From Halanaerobium sp051746665 (lineage in GTDB: Bacteria; Bacillota; Halanaerobiia; Halanaerobiales; Halanaerobiaceae), in NCBI GenBank assembly GCA_051746665.1, contig JBNJFG010000015.1, positions 1 to 40,586 of the forward strand: a stretch of DNA of 40,586 bases, read 5' to 3'. Each line of letters opens with the position of its first letter. Position 1 is the first letter of the stretch. The translations under genes were made by a program, and so were the position numbers. Shown here piece by piece: positions 1 through 8,679 of the stretch. Below the pieces are notes generated by a model that saw only the letters and a program-made list of their open reading frames with translations, searched no databases and was not told the DNA's origin.

Positions 1-91
1 TGTTTACATTATACTCCTGTGATCCCTGAAATGGCAAGAGTTAATAAACTACTTCTTTTTCTGACCATTGTGGCAAAATACTTTGTTTATT

Positions 92-112
92 AAAAAAAGG
101 CATCTTATTGCC
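92..112 (-). terminator. weak possible terminator after the 2-hydroxyacid dehydrogenase gene
   Basis: On the minus strand a short GGCA/TGCC stem (4 bp, 6-nt loop) is followed by seven T residues. It lies about 75 bases beyond the stop of the dehydrogenase gene. The stem is short, so this is only a possible terminator. I see no gene in bases 1-185. Confidence 0.3.
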
Positions 113-185
113 AGAATTAATTTGGCTTTAAGACACCTTAAAATCTAAGTATTTAAATTTTTAATAATAAATATTTTTGCTTCCT

Positions 186-1139
186 TTAGCTCACTACATT
201 CTGCGGCTTACCGGCCAGCCACTTTTCTATATTTGCAAATACTATCCCTGCTCTTTTTAAAAAAGCCTCATCTGTAGCAAAAGCTGTATGTGGAGTTAAA
301 ATAGTATTTTTAGCATTTAAAAGTGGATGATCTTTTGGAATAGGTGGCTCCATCTCAAAAACATCAATACCAGCTCCCGCAACCTCTTCTTTATTTAAGG
401 CATCAGCTAAAGCTTCACTGTTTACGACTGGACCCCGGGCTGTATTGATTAAAATTGCACTTTTTTTCATTAAAGTAATTTTTTTTGCATCAATTAAATC
501 TATAGTTGAGTCTTTAAGAGGTACATGCAGACTGACAATATCACTTTTTTGCATTAATTCATCTATTGAAAGATATTCTACACCTAGTTCCTCTCCCAGC
601 TTATGTTCTTTATGATTATCAACCAATATATTACAGCCAAAAGCATCTGCAATCCTGGCAGTTTTTTGACCTATTGAACCAAATCCAATTATACCAAAAT
701 TCTTAGCTGCTAGCTCATTACCAATTAGACCTGCTCTTGTCTTTCCATCCCGAACTGCCTCGTCAGAATCTTTAATATTTCTCATTAAGTCAATTGTTAA
801 TCCAAAAACTAATTCTGCTACAGCCTGATTGGCATAACCAGAAGAGTTAGAAACTAAAATATTATTTTCCCGGCAGACGTCCATGGCAATGTGATCAAAA
901 CCAGTAAAAGCAACTGAAATCATCTTTAAATCATCTGCAGCATTAATTACTTCTGCAGATAAAGGTTGATTGGCAATAATTAAAATTTCAGCATCTTTGA
1001 TCCTCTTAATCATTTCTTCATCACTTTCTGCGCGATTAGAATAGGCAATTAATTGGTGCCCCGCAGATTCAAACCTCTGTCTATATTCTTCAATCTTAGT
1101 CATTGAAATATTAATCGGCTCAATCATCACAATTTTCAT
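186..1139 (-). CDS. D-isomer-specific 2-hydroxyacid dehydrogenase (NAD-binding)
   Basis: 317 aa, the usual length for this family, which reversibly reduces 2-keto acids to D-2-hydroxy acids in the cytoplasm. The Rossmann motif GFGSIG is near residue 152 and is followed at the end of the next strand by an Asp (VDNHK), which favours NAD over NADP. The catalytic triad is visible: Arg in NTARGPVV, Glu in DVFEMEPP and His in LTPHTAF. The substrate (glycerate, lactate, phosphoglycerate or other) cannot be read from sequence; there is no C-terminal ACT domain as in long SerA. The ATG is preceded by AGGGGG. It lies 33 bases downstream of the TerB-DnaJ gene, so co-transcription is plausible. Confidence 0.85.
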   Translation of the reverse strand: MKIVMIEPINISMTKIEEYRQRFESAGHQLIAYSNRAESDEEMIKRIKDAEILIIANQPLSAEVINAADDLKMISVAFTGFDHIAMDVCRENNILVSNSSGYANQAVAELVFGLTIDLMRNIKDSDEAVRDGKTRAGLIGNELAAKNFGIIGFGSIGQKTARIADAFGCNILVDNHKEHKLGEELGVEYLSIDELMQKSDIVSLHVPLKDSTIDLIDAKKITLMKKSAILINTARGPVVNSEALADALNKEEVAGAGIDVFEMEPPIPKDHPLLNAKNTILTPHTAFATDEAFLKRAGIVFANIEKWLAGKPQNVVS

Positions 1140-1172
1140 TTGCTGTTCCCCCTGAATTAGAATAATTTTTAA

Positions 1173-1940
1173 TTAAACAGTTCTATTTTCTTTTATTTTC
1201 TCATAAGCATCATTAATTTTCTTAAATTCCTGCTCTGCAAAATCCACAAATTCTTCAGGTAAACCCTTTCCAATTACATTATCCGGATGAAAATCTTTTG
1301 CCTTCTGACGATATTTACGCTTAACCTCTTTAAAGTCAGCCTCAGGTGAGCATTCCAAAATCTTATAGTACTTTTCTAAATCAGCTGTTTCCACATATTG
1401 AGATCTGATACTCTCATATTGACTTTCATTTAACTCAAAGATCCTCTTAGCTTTTTTAATATATTCTTCCTCTTTATGATGAAAATCATTATCTGCTATT
1501 GCAACTTTCATCAATAAATCAAACATCCCTAAAACAAGAGTCTGTTCATTTTTGAAATTATCATAAAATTGCTGTGCATATTCTTCAAAACTATTGTTTT
1601 TATTTTTTGCTTCATCAAAAATTCTAATTGCCAATTTACGTGCTTCACCTTGAAGTTTAAGCTCATTTTTTATAAAGCGATCTATAGTTTTAATTTCAGC
1701 TCTGCTGACAGTTCCATCAGCCTGAGCAAACTTTGCCAGCATCGAAAAAATACTGGTAAAAAAGATTGTCTGTTTTTCTTCCTGTTGATTTAAATTACCT
1801 CTCTGCTGCTGTCCAAATTGACTCGCATCAGAATTTTTTTGATCAAAATGATTACCAATAGCTGCCCCAATTACCGCTCCTAAAGGACCACCAAAAGAAA
1901 AACCAACTGTTCCTCCAAGAATTTTACCCATCCAAGCCAT
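1173..1940 (-). CDS. TerB-like / DnaJ-domain co-chaperone (DjlA-like)
   Basis: 255 aa. Residues 5-31 are a glycine-zipper-like stretch (GGTVGF, GGPLGAVIGAAIG) that may associate with membrane. Residues about 55-175 form a helical TerB-like domain rich in acidic residues (ADGTVSRAEIKTID, ADNDFHHKEE). Residues about 190-252 are a J domain with the diagnostic HPD tripeptide (KDFHPDN), which stimulates Hsp70 ATPase. This order matches E. coli DjlA, where a membrane segment and TerB-like region precede a C-terminal J domain. A GGAGG site precedes the ATG. Its client is unknown. Confidence 0.8.
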   Translation of the reverse strand: MAWMGKILGGTVGFSFGGPLGAVIGAAIGNHFDQKNSDASQFGQQQRGNLNQQEEKQTIFFTSIFSMLAKFAQADGTVSRAEIKTIDRFIKNELKLQGEARKLAIRIFDEAKNKNNSFEEYAQQFYDNFKNEQTLVLGMFDLLMKVAIADNDFHHKEEEYIKKAKRIFELNESQYESIRSQYVETADLEKYYKILECSPEADFKEVKRKYRQKAKDFHPDNVIGKGLPEEFVDFAEQEFKKINDAYEKIKENRTV

Positions 1941-2010
1941 TATTATAACCTCCGTTTAAATTGATTATTCTAATTATACATTTTTCATTATCATCTAAAT
2001 AGTATTTGAC

Positions 2011-2772
2011 CTAACTTTTAACCTTATACCCAATCTTGAATAAATAAGTGACCACTAATAAAAGTATAAAAGCCAAACTCCCAATAATTAAAGCCGAAAA
2101 AACAGGTGCAACATCAGACTGGCCTACAAAAGCATAGCGAACCGCATCTACCATATAAAAAACTGGATTGAATAAAGATACCTTACTCCAGATTCCCGGC
2201 AGACCCTTAACAGAATAGAAAACACCACTTAAAAAAGTTAAAGGAGTGATAAAAAAGTTGGAAAAAATAGAAACATGATCAAACTTTTCTGCCCATAAAC
2301 CAGCAACAATTCCAAAAAGTGAAAAGATAGATGAAACTAAAATTGCAAAAAATACTGCTAATAGTGGATGCGCAACTGCTCCACCATAGAAGAACGTAGC
2401 CACTAAATAAGTTACACTACCAACTACAAGTCCTCTGACCATTCCCCCAATCATAAATCCTAAAGTTAGTTCAATATAGGAAAAAGGGGCCAGCAGAAAA
2501 TCAATTATAATCCCATTATACTTAGCTCCAATCAAAGAAGATGATGTATTAGCAAATGAGTTCTGAATTAAGCTCATCATTATTAAACCAGGAACTATAA
2601 AATCAATATAAGGGATACCATAACCTGCAACCTCTCTATTTTGGAATGAATAAGAAAAGATAATTAAATATAAGCCGGTAGAAATTAAAGGTGCAAAGAT
2701 AGTCTGAATCGCTACCTTAGAAAACCTCGCAACTTCTCTTTTAACAAGGCTAAAGAAAGTGATATTATTCAT
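2011..2772 (-). CDS. ABC-2 type transporter permease
   Basis: About 253 aa with six hydrophobic segments, the pattern of ABC-2 exporter permeases that pair with a single ATPase. I place the start at the ATG ending at 2772: AGGAGG sits eight bases before it, whereas the in-frame GTG and ATG further upstream (2781, 2778) overlap or touch that site. The gene overlaps the end of the ATPase gene by eight bases, typical of translational coupling. Exported substrate unknown; drugs, lipids and polysaccharides are all handled by this family. Confidence 0.85.
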   Translation of the reverse strand: MNNITFFSLVKREVARFSKVAIQTIFAPLISTGLYLIIFSYSFQNREVAGYGIPYIDFIVPGLIMMSLIQNSFANTSSSLIGAKYNGIIIDFLLAPFSYIELTLGFMIGGMVRGLVVGSVTYLVATFFYGGAVAHPLLAVFFAILVSSIFSLFGIVAGLWAEKFDHVSIFSNFFITPLTFLSGVFYSVKGLPGIWSKVSLFNPVFYMVDAVRYAFVGQSDVAPVFSALIIGSLAFILLLVVTYLFKIGYKVKS

Positions 2773-3688
2773 TCTCATCACCTCCTAAATTAGTCAGCTT
2801 GATAAAGACATCTTCCAGCTTTGCACTTTCAATATCAATATCGATTATCTCTAAATTTAAAGCATTAATCTTTTTGAGAATTTTATCTAAATCTTGTTTT
2901 GCAGTTTCTATTTCAATCTGTCTTTTATTATCATTTAATTTAAAATCAATTTCTACTAATTCTTCTTCTAATCCGTGTGCTGGATCAGCAAATTTAATCT
3001 TAATAATCTTTTTATCGATCGAATTAATCAAATTTTCTTTGCTGTCAACCTTAATTATTTTACCTTTATTCATAATTGCAATCCGATCACAAAGAGCTTC
3101 TGCTTCTTCTAGATAATGAGTAGTTAAAATAATTGTTTTCCCCTTTTTATTTAAGTTGATGACATACTCCCAGAGACTGTTTCTTAGCTCAACATCAACC
3201 CCGGCAGTTGGCTCATCTAAAACAATTATTTCTGGATCATGGACCAGTGCTTTGGCGATTAGAAGTCTCCGTTTCATTCCACCTGATAACTGCCTTGGCC
3301 CTATTTCTGCTTTATCAGTCAAACTCAAAGCTTCCAGCAGTTCGTCAATTTTATTACTATTGTCTTTAATCCCAAAATAGCCTGAATGCATCTCCAGAGT
3401 TTCTCTAACAGTGAAATACGGATCAAAGGTAATCTCCTGGGGTACAATTCCCAGAGATTTTTTAGTTTTTCTATAATCTGAAATAATATCCTTACCCAAA
3501 ACTGTAACTGTTCCCGAATCTTTATGAACTAGACCACCTAAAATTCCAATTAAAGTGCTTTTACCAGCACCATTAGGACCTAACAAACCAAAAAATTCAC
3601 CTTTTTTGATGTCTAAATTTATATCATCTAATGCTTGCAAATTTCCATAACTCTTATTTATATCTCTAATTTTAATTGCTGTAGACAT
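2765..3688 (-). CDS. ABC transporter ATP-binding protein (ABC-2 exporter)
   Basis: 307 aa. Walker A GPNGAGKST at residues 37-45, Q-loop PQEITF near 83, signature LSGGM at 134-138, Walker B IIVLDEP at 154-160 and a switch His in TTHYLEE near 191. After the ABC domain, residues about 215-307 form the extra C-terminal domain common in CcmA/DrrA-type ATPases (SAKLEDVFIKLT). It energises the overlapping permease at the inner membrane. The ATG follows an AAGGAGGAAAAA-type site. Confidence 0.9.
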   Translation of the reverse strand: MSTAIKIRDINKSYGNLQALDDINLDIKKGEFFGLLGPNGAGKSTLIGILGGLVHKDSGTVTVLGKDIISDYRKTKKSLGIVPQEITFDPYFTVRETLEMHSGYFGIKDNSNKIDELLEALSLTDKAEIGPRQLSGGMKRRLLIAKALVHDPEIIVLDEPTAGVDVELRNSLWEYVINLNKKGKTIILTTHYLEEAEALCDRIAIMNKGKIIKVDSKENLINSIDKKIIKIKFADPAHGLEEELVEIDFKLNDNKRQIEIETAKQDLDKILKKINALNLEIIDIDIESAKLEDVFIKLTNLGGDENE

Positions 3689-3741
3689 TTTTTCCTCCTT
3701 ATATTCCCTGAAATTAGGGAGCTTATATTATTATCATTAAT

Positions 3742-5115
3742 TTAAGCTTGAATCTTTTTTCTCATTTTAGACATTGAATTTTTAATTGTAGAAATCAGCC
3801 AGATTATCATAAGTACAAAAGAGACTGATTCTGCAATTGGAAATGAAAGCCAGACAGCATTTAGGCCAAAAAATTTACCTAAAAGATACATTCCGGGAAC
3901 TAAGAGTATTGCCTGTCTTAAAAATGTAATGGCAAAACTGGGCATTCCCTTACCGACAGCCTGAAAGGTTGCCACCCCAATAATATTTAAGACCATAAAA
4001 AAGTAGGACAAACTTACTCTTTTTAAAGCCCCAACCCCGATATTTATTAACTCTGGATCACTGTTAAATAATCTAATGATAGCGGCAGGAAATAGCTGAA
4101 AAATCAGAAAGCCAATCACACCAAAACTTAAAGCAGCTGCATTACCAATTAAAATAGTTTTTTTCATACGTTCAGGATTATTATGACCATAATTATAGCC
4201 AACTATCGGCAGATATCCCTGAGTTAAACCAAAAACCATCATTAAAAAGAAAGACTGCATTCTAAAAATTAGCCCCATAACAGCTATTGCTGTTGAAGAA
4301 AAGGCGCCTAAAATCAAATTGATAAATACAATTGAAGCACTAAAAAGCAGTCGATTCGCCATCGCCGGAATACCAATATTATAGATTTCTTTAATAATCT
4401 GAAAATCAAATTTAAAATCCTCTAATTTTAAAGTTAACTCATTTTTATCACTTAATAAAACAAAAACTATAAAAATACCCCCAATAAAGCGCGAAAATAC
4501 AGTTGCATAAGCTGCGCCAGCTACACCTAGCTGCGGAAAGGGGCCCAGACCAAAAATTAAAAAGGGGTCAATAATCATATTTAAAACTGCACCGATAATC
4601 ATTGTCAGCATCGGCACAAATGTATTTCCTTCTCCCCTTAGAATATAGTTGAAAGTAGCCGGAATAAAAATTGCAATTGAGCCGGTTAAAATTATATTAA
4701 TATACTGATAACCTAAATCGATCAATATAGGATCATTGGTAAATAATTTAATTATGTTTTCAGAGAAAAATATACCAAGCAGTCCACCTAAAATTCCATA
4801 AATAATTGCAATAAAAAAAACATGTTCTGCCACATTATTGGCTCGACACTTATCTCCCTGGCCTAATAATCTGGAGATCAAAGAGCTGGTCCCTACACCA
4901 GTCCCAACTCCAACTGCAATTAAAAACATCTGCACTGGAAAAGAAATTGAAAGAGCGGATAAAGCATCGGTACTTAATCGTCCCACATAAATACTATCTA
5001 CTATATTGTACATAGCCTGAATAAGCATACCCGCTATAGCAGGAGCAGATAACTTAAAAAGCAACTTCACTATTGGCTCCTCACCCATTCGGGCTGATTT
5101 GGATTCAAGTGCCAT
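3742..5115 (-). CDS. MATE family multidrug/Na+ antiporter
   Basis: 457 aa with about 12 hydrophobic segments in two similar halves, the usual size and layout of MATE exporters. Family signatures seen include PAIAGMLIQAMYNIVDSIYVG near the start and the GVGTGVGTSSLISRLLG region with its Gly-rich turn. It would expel cationic compounds in exchange for Na+ or H+; the substrate cannot be predicted. GGAGGG precedes the ATG. About 53 bases separate it from the downstream ABC ATPase gene, with a small hairpin but no U-tract between, so read-through is possible. Confidence 0.88.
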   Translation of the reverse strand: MALESKSARMGEEPIVKLLFKLSAPAIAGMLIQAMYNIVDSIYVGRLSTDALSALSISFPVQMFLIAVGVGTGVGTSSLISRLLGQGDKCRANNVAEHVFFIAIIYGILGGLLGIFFSENIIKLFTNDPILIDLGYQYINIILTGSIAIFIPATFNYILRGEGNTFVPMLTMIIGAVLNMIIDPFLIFGLGPFPQLGVAGAAYATVFSRFIGGIFIVFVLLSDKNELTLKLEDFKFDFQIIKEIYNIGIPAMANRLLFSASIVFINLILGAFSSTAIAVMGLIFRMQSFFLMMVFGLTQGYLPIVGYNYGHNNPERMKKTILIGNAAALSFGVIGFLIFQLFPAAIIRLFNSDPELINIGVGALKRVSLSYFFMVLNIIGVATFQAVGKGMPSFAITFLRQAILLVPGMYLLGKFFGLNAVWLSFPIAESVSFVLMIIWLISTIKNSMSKMRKKIQA

Positions 5116-5305
5116 TTTAACCCTCCATAAATTCTTAAAATTATTGAATCTACTTTAATCTATATTATTTTAAATCATACTGCTTTAATTTTAGCATTTA
5201 TATGAGTATAAAACAATTATTTGCTTAACAAAACTAATAATTACTCTAAAACCTTTATTTATTTCAAAGCCTAGCTGTGTCAATAAGTATAATATTCTAA
5301 ATACT

Positions 5306-5334
5306 TTGACATTGATTATTTGAAGTGATAAAAT
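5306..5334 (+). promoter_or_regulatory. sigma-A promoter for the membrane protein gene at 5516
   Basis: TTGACA (5306-5311), a 17-base spacer, then TAAAAT (5329-5334) on the plus strand. Transcription should begin near 5341, giving a leader of about 175 bases. The intergenic stretch 5116-5515 otherwise holds only AT-rich sequence, a second Shine-Dalgarno-like AAGGAGGGG at 5424-5432 and the true ribosome site just before 5516. Confidence 0.75.
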
Positions 5335-5515
5335 TTATATAGAGAAGTAGAAAATAGATATTGAATTATTTTCATTTATATAAAAACGTTTATAAATAAA
5401 TTAAAATTATATATAAAATAAAAAAGGAGGGGAGAATTGCTGAATTTTATTTAAAAACATTTTAAAGGATTGGATTTCTTAAAAACTCTTTCATATTATA
5501 AAAGGAGGGTTAAGA

Positions 5516-6391
5516 ATGGGAATTACTTTAAACATGATCTTAGCTTCATTTGGTGGAGGACTTTTCGGAGCAGCTTTAGGAGCCCTTCCCGCATTTATAT
5601 TTACTGGGTTTTTAGTATTAGCAGGTGAAGCACTTGCATTAGCAACTGGAAGCGGAGCTTTTACAGGTACTATAGCATTTGGTACACTTTTTGGTCCGCA
5701 TATTGCATTTGCTGGTGGCGCAGCTGCAACAGCCTATGCTGCAAAGAAAAATAAATTAGAAGATGGCGCTAATATTTTAAAACCATTAATGGGAATTACT
5801 GAAAACTGGGATATTATGCTTGTTGGAGGAATATTTGGTATTTTAGGTTTAGTAGTTAATCAATTCCTAGCTTCTATAGGTACACCGAGTGATACAATTG
5901 CTATCACAGTTGTTGTTTCTGCACTAGTTCATAGAGTTGCATTCGGAGAAACAGGTATTTTTGGTAAATATGATTCTGAAAAAAGTGATTCTTTCTGGAA
6001 TCCACCAGCAGAAATTGCCTGGTTACCATGGCAGATGAACATGTCACAGCTCTTACCTTTAGGATTGGGTGTAGGTTTAGTTTCTGGACATATAGCTATT
6101 GAAACCGGTAGTCCATTTATTATGTTTGGTATTGCAGCAGCTTCTTTAATCATTCTTGAAACTAAAGGCGAAGGTCCTGTTACACACCATATTGCTTTTC
6201 CAGCAGGAGCAGCGGCATTGGCAACTGGTAGTGTAATTTGGGGTGGAATATTCGGTATTTTAGGTGCATTCTTAGGGGAATTCTATGCTCGTTTATTTTA
6301 TGATTGGGGAGATACACATATAGATCCACCTGCAGCAACAATAGCTACTTTAATAACTGCAGCAATGCTATTTTTAGGTTTTACATTCTAA
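5516..6391 (+). CDS. uncharacterised glycine/alanine-rich membrane protein with internal duplication
   Basis: 291 aa; I do not recognise the family. It is very hydrophobic with about eight membrane segments and few charged residues. It contains two similar halves: HIAFAGGAAA (62-71) and GGIFGILG (104-111) in the first recur as HIAFPAGAAA (225-234) and GGIFGILG (243-250) in the second, at nearly the same spacing and each followed by an Asp-rich turn and a short hydrophobic helix. Such an inverted or tandem two-fold design is common in channels and secondary transporters, but no function can be assigned. AAAGGAGGG precedes the ATG. It stands alone on the plus strand with its own strong promoter and terminator. 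Confidence 0.8.
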   Translation: MGITLNMILASFGGGLFGAALGALPAFIFTGFLVLAGEALALATGSGAFTGTIAFGTLFGPHIAFAGGAAATAYAAKKNKLEDGANILKPLMGITENWDIMLVGGIFGILGLVVNQFLASIGTPSDTIAITVVVSALVHRVAFGETGIFGKYDSEKSDSFWNPPAEIAWLPWQMNMSQLLPLGLGVGLVSGHIAIETGSPFIMFGIAAASLIILETKGEGPVTHHIAFPAGAAALATGSVIWGGIFGILGAFLGEFYARLFYDWGDTHIDPPAATIATLITAAMLFLGFTF

Positions 6392-6407
6392 ATAAACTGA
6401 CGAAATT

Positions 6408-6444
6408 AAAGCTCCTGGCTAACTTTTTAGCCAGGAGCTTTTTT
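6408..6444 (+). terminator. strong rho-independent terminator after the 5516 gene
   Basis: A perfect 14-bp stem (6408-6421 with 6428-6441), 6-nt loop, followed by T residues on the plus strand. It lies 17 bases past the stop codon. The minus-strand MgtC-like gene ends at 6461, so it may act on both strands, though the T-tract is better on plus. Confidence 0.9.
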
Positions 6445-6460
6445 AAAACATAATATAATA

Positions 6461-7132
6461 TTAACTATTTATCATCAATTCTATAATTTCATCATAGTCT
6501 AATAAATGATTAGATATTCTTAATAACTTTTTTCTATCTCTACTTTCTATATTATATTTTACCATAATTTCATTCTCATTATCTGTTAAATGATTAAAAT
6601 CTCTTTTTATCTCCATATTTTTTATTTTTAACTGATCTGAGTTCAAAACATTGCTTATTTTACATAATATATCATTCTCATTTTTTACTTTAATTTTTAA
6701 TGATTTATATCTTTTAGAATTCTTATTAAAATCAATACTATTAAGTAAATAAAGGCTCACTATTACAACTAATGTTGTCATAACAGCTAGAAAATAAAAA
6801 TTACCTCCAATAGCTAATCCAATAGCAGCAGTTGCCCAGAGGCTGGCTGCAGTAGTCAAACCTTTAACAGAAAAACCTTCTTTAATAATAGTACCAGCTC
6901 CTAAAAAACCAACTCCACTTACTACCTGAGCTGCTATCCTGCCTGCATCATTTTCTACATGAATACTGTGCATTGCTAAAGATACCATCATTATAATTGT
7001 AGCTCCTGTCCCAACTAAAACATGGGTTCTCAAACCTGCCGGCCTATCGTGTTGCTCTCTTTCAAAGCCTATTAAGCCACTTAAAAATAACGCTAATACT
7101 AAATTTATTACTATATTTCTTTCTGAAACCAC
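6461..7132 (-). CDS. MgtC/SapB family membrane protein
   Basis: About 223 aa. Residues 5-125 form the hydrophobic MgtC core with the family motifs GLIGFEREQHDRPAGLRTH, VSGVGFLGAGTI and TTAASLWATAAIG; the C-terminal 85 residues are a soluble ACT-like domain. MgtC proteins modulate F-type ATPase or ion homeostasis at low Mg2+ rather than transporting it. I place the start at GTG 7130-7132, because AGAGAGG lies eight bases before it and overlaps the alternative upstream GTG (7139-7141). It begins only 22 bases after tctA, so it appears to be the last gene of the Tct operon, which is an unusual partnership. Confidence 0.85.
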   Translation of the reverse strand: MVSERNIVINLVLALFLSGLIGFEREQHDRPAGLRTHVLVGTGATIIMMVSLAMHSIHVENDAGRIAAQVVSGVGFLGAGTIIKEGFSVKGLTTAASLWATAAIGLAIGGNFYFLAVMTTLVVIVSLYLLNSIDFNKNSKRYKSLKIKVKNENDILCKISNVLNSDQLKIKNMEIKRDFNHLTDNENEIMVKYNIESRDRKKLLRISNHLLDYDEIIELMINS

Positions 7133-7154
7133 TGCGTTCACCTCTCTTTAATCA

Positions 7155-8657
7155 TTAACTCTGTTTTTTAGCAATTTTCTTTCTATCTTTTATATAACGA
7201 ACTATTGGTGGAATTAAAGCAATAACTGAAAGTGCTATTAAAACCAAAGAGATTGGGTTACTGAAGAATATTCCCCAGCCTCCTCCAGATAAAACCATTG
7301 ACCTAGTAAATCCTTCTTCTGCAATCGGGCCTAAAATCAATGCTAGAACTATCGGGCTAGAAGAAAAACCTAGGAAATTTAATATAAAACCTAGCATTCC
7401 GAAACCAAACATTAACCAGATATCGAAAACACTGTTTTGAATCGAAAATGAACCAATAACACTTAAAACTAAAATAATTGGAACTAATATTTTATTAGAA
7501 ACATTTGTAACTCTAGCAAAATATTTTGCTCCTGCTAAACCAATTACCAACATAAAAATATTACTTATAAATAACGAAACAATAAATGCATAAGTTATAT
7601 CGCCATATAATGTAAAAAGATCTGGCCCCGGAATTAATCCTTGAATCATTAAACCACCTAAAAGTACAGCAGCAACTGAATTTCCTGGAATTCCTAAAGT
7701 AAGTAAGGGAATTAAAGATCCTCCGGTTACTCCATTATTAGCAGATTCTGTCGCAGCAACCCCCTTGGGCTCTCCATCACCAAATTTATCTGTTTTCTTA
7801 CCCGATCTTTTAGCTTCATTATAACTAATAAATGAAGCAATTGTTGAGCCAGCACCAGGAAGAATACCAATAACTGTCCCCATACCTGACCCTTTCAAAA
7901 TTGTAGGAAGCAAATTTTTAAATTCTTTCATAGTAGGCATGATTTTGCCAATTTTTACATCATCAGCCGCATTAGAAATTGTTCCACCTTTACGAATTAG
8001 TTTTAATACCTGACTAACAGAAAACAAACCGATCATAGCTGGCATAAATGGAACCCCACTCAAAAGATTTACATTACCAAAAGTAAATCTTGGAAAAGCA
8101 CTAATTGGATCCATTCCGATAGTTGCAACTAATAATCCAAAAATACCACTTAAAAGCCCTTTAAGTAAAGAATCAGTCGATAAAGTTACTATTGTTGTAA
8201 GACCTAAAACAGCTAAAAAGAAATATTCTGAAGGGCCAAATTTTAAAGCAAATTGTACCAACCAGGTAGATATAAACAAAAGTGCAACCGCACTTACAAT
8301 CCCACCAAAAAATGAACTAATAGTTGCTATTCCCAGTGCTTTACCTGCTTCACCATTTTGAGCCATTGGATGTCCATCAATCGCTGTCGCTGCTGCTGCT
8401 GGAGTACCTGGTGTTGCTAAAAGTATCGAAGATATTGACCCTCCGTAAATTCCTCCACAATAAACTCCACCAAGCATTGCTAAACTTGTAATAGGATTTA
8501 TACTAAAGGTTACAGGTACTAATAAAGCCACTGCCATTGTTGCAGTTAATCCAGGTAATGCTCCAACTATAATACCAGAAACCATTCCTGCTGCTACAGC
8601 CAATAAATTCATTGGCATTAATAAAACTGAAAAAGCATCGAATACCATTCCAAACAT
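7155..8657 (-). CDS. tctA: tripartite tricarboxylate transporter, large permease TctA
   Basis: 500 aa, the normal length of TctA, with about 11-12 membrane helices. The TctA signature is clear: GALPGLTATMAVALL near residue 33, GGVYCGGIYGGSISSILL near 63, and the repeat-related GILPGAGSTIASFISY near 264, reflecting the known internal duplication. With TctB and TctC it takes up a carboxylate using an ion gradient. Start ATG with AAAGGAG eleven bases upstream. Third gene of the sigma-54-driven operon tctC-tctB-tctA. Substrate is not predictable; the family handles citrate, tartrate, terephthalate, sugar acids and others. Confidence 0.92.
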   Translation of the reverse strand: MFGMVFDAFSVLLMPMNLLAVAAGMVSGIIVGALPGLTATMAVALLVPVTFSINPITSLAMLGGVYCGGIYGGSISSILLATPGTPAAAATAIDGHPMAQNGEAGKALGIATISSFFGGIVSAVALLFISTWLVQFALKFGPSEYFFLAVLGLTTIVTLSTDSLLKGLLSGIFGLLVATIGMDPISAFPRFTFGNVNLLSGVPFMPAMIGLFSVSQVLKLIRKGGTISNAADDVKIGKIMPTMKEFKNLLPTILKGSGMGTVIGILPGAGSTIASFISYNEAKRSGKKTDKFGDGEPKGVAATESANNGVTGGSLIPLLTLGIPGNSVAAVLLGGLMIQGLIPGPDLFTLYGDITYAFIVSLFISNIFMLVIGLAGAKYFARVTNVSNKILVPIILVLSVIGSFSIQNSVFDIWLMFGFGMLGFILNFLGFSSSPIVLALILGPIAEEGFTRSMVLSGGGWGIFFSNPISLVLIALSVIALIPPIVRYIKDRKKIAKKQS

Positions 8658-8679
8658 TTATTGTCAACTCCTTTATCTT

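Noticed and set aside
2765..2781. Earlier GTG or ATG starts for the ABC-2 permease
   Set aside because: They overlap or sit within two bases of the AGGAGG site; the ATG ending at 2772 has proper spacing.
3705..3720. TCCCT/AGGGA hairpin between the MATE and ABC ATPase genes
   Set aside because: Only five base pairs and no T-run on the minus strand, so not supported as a terminator; it may be chance.
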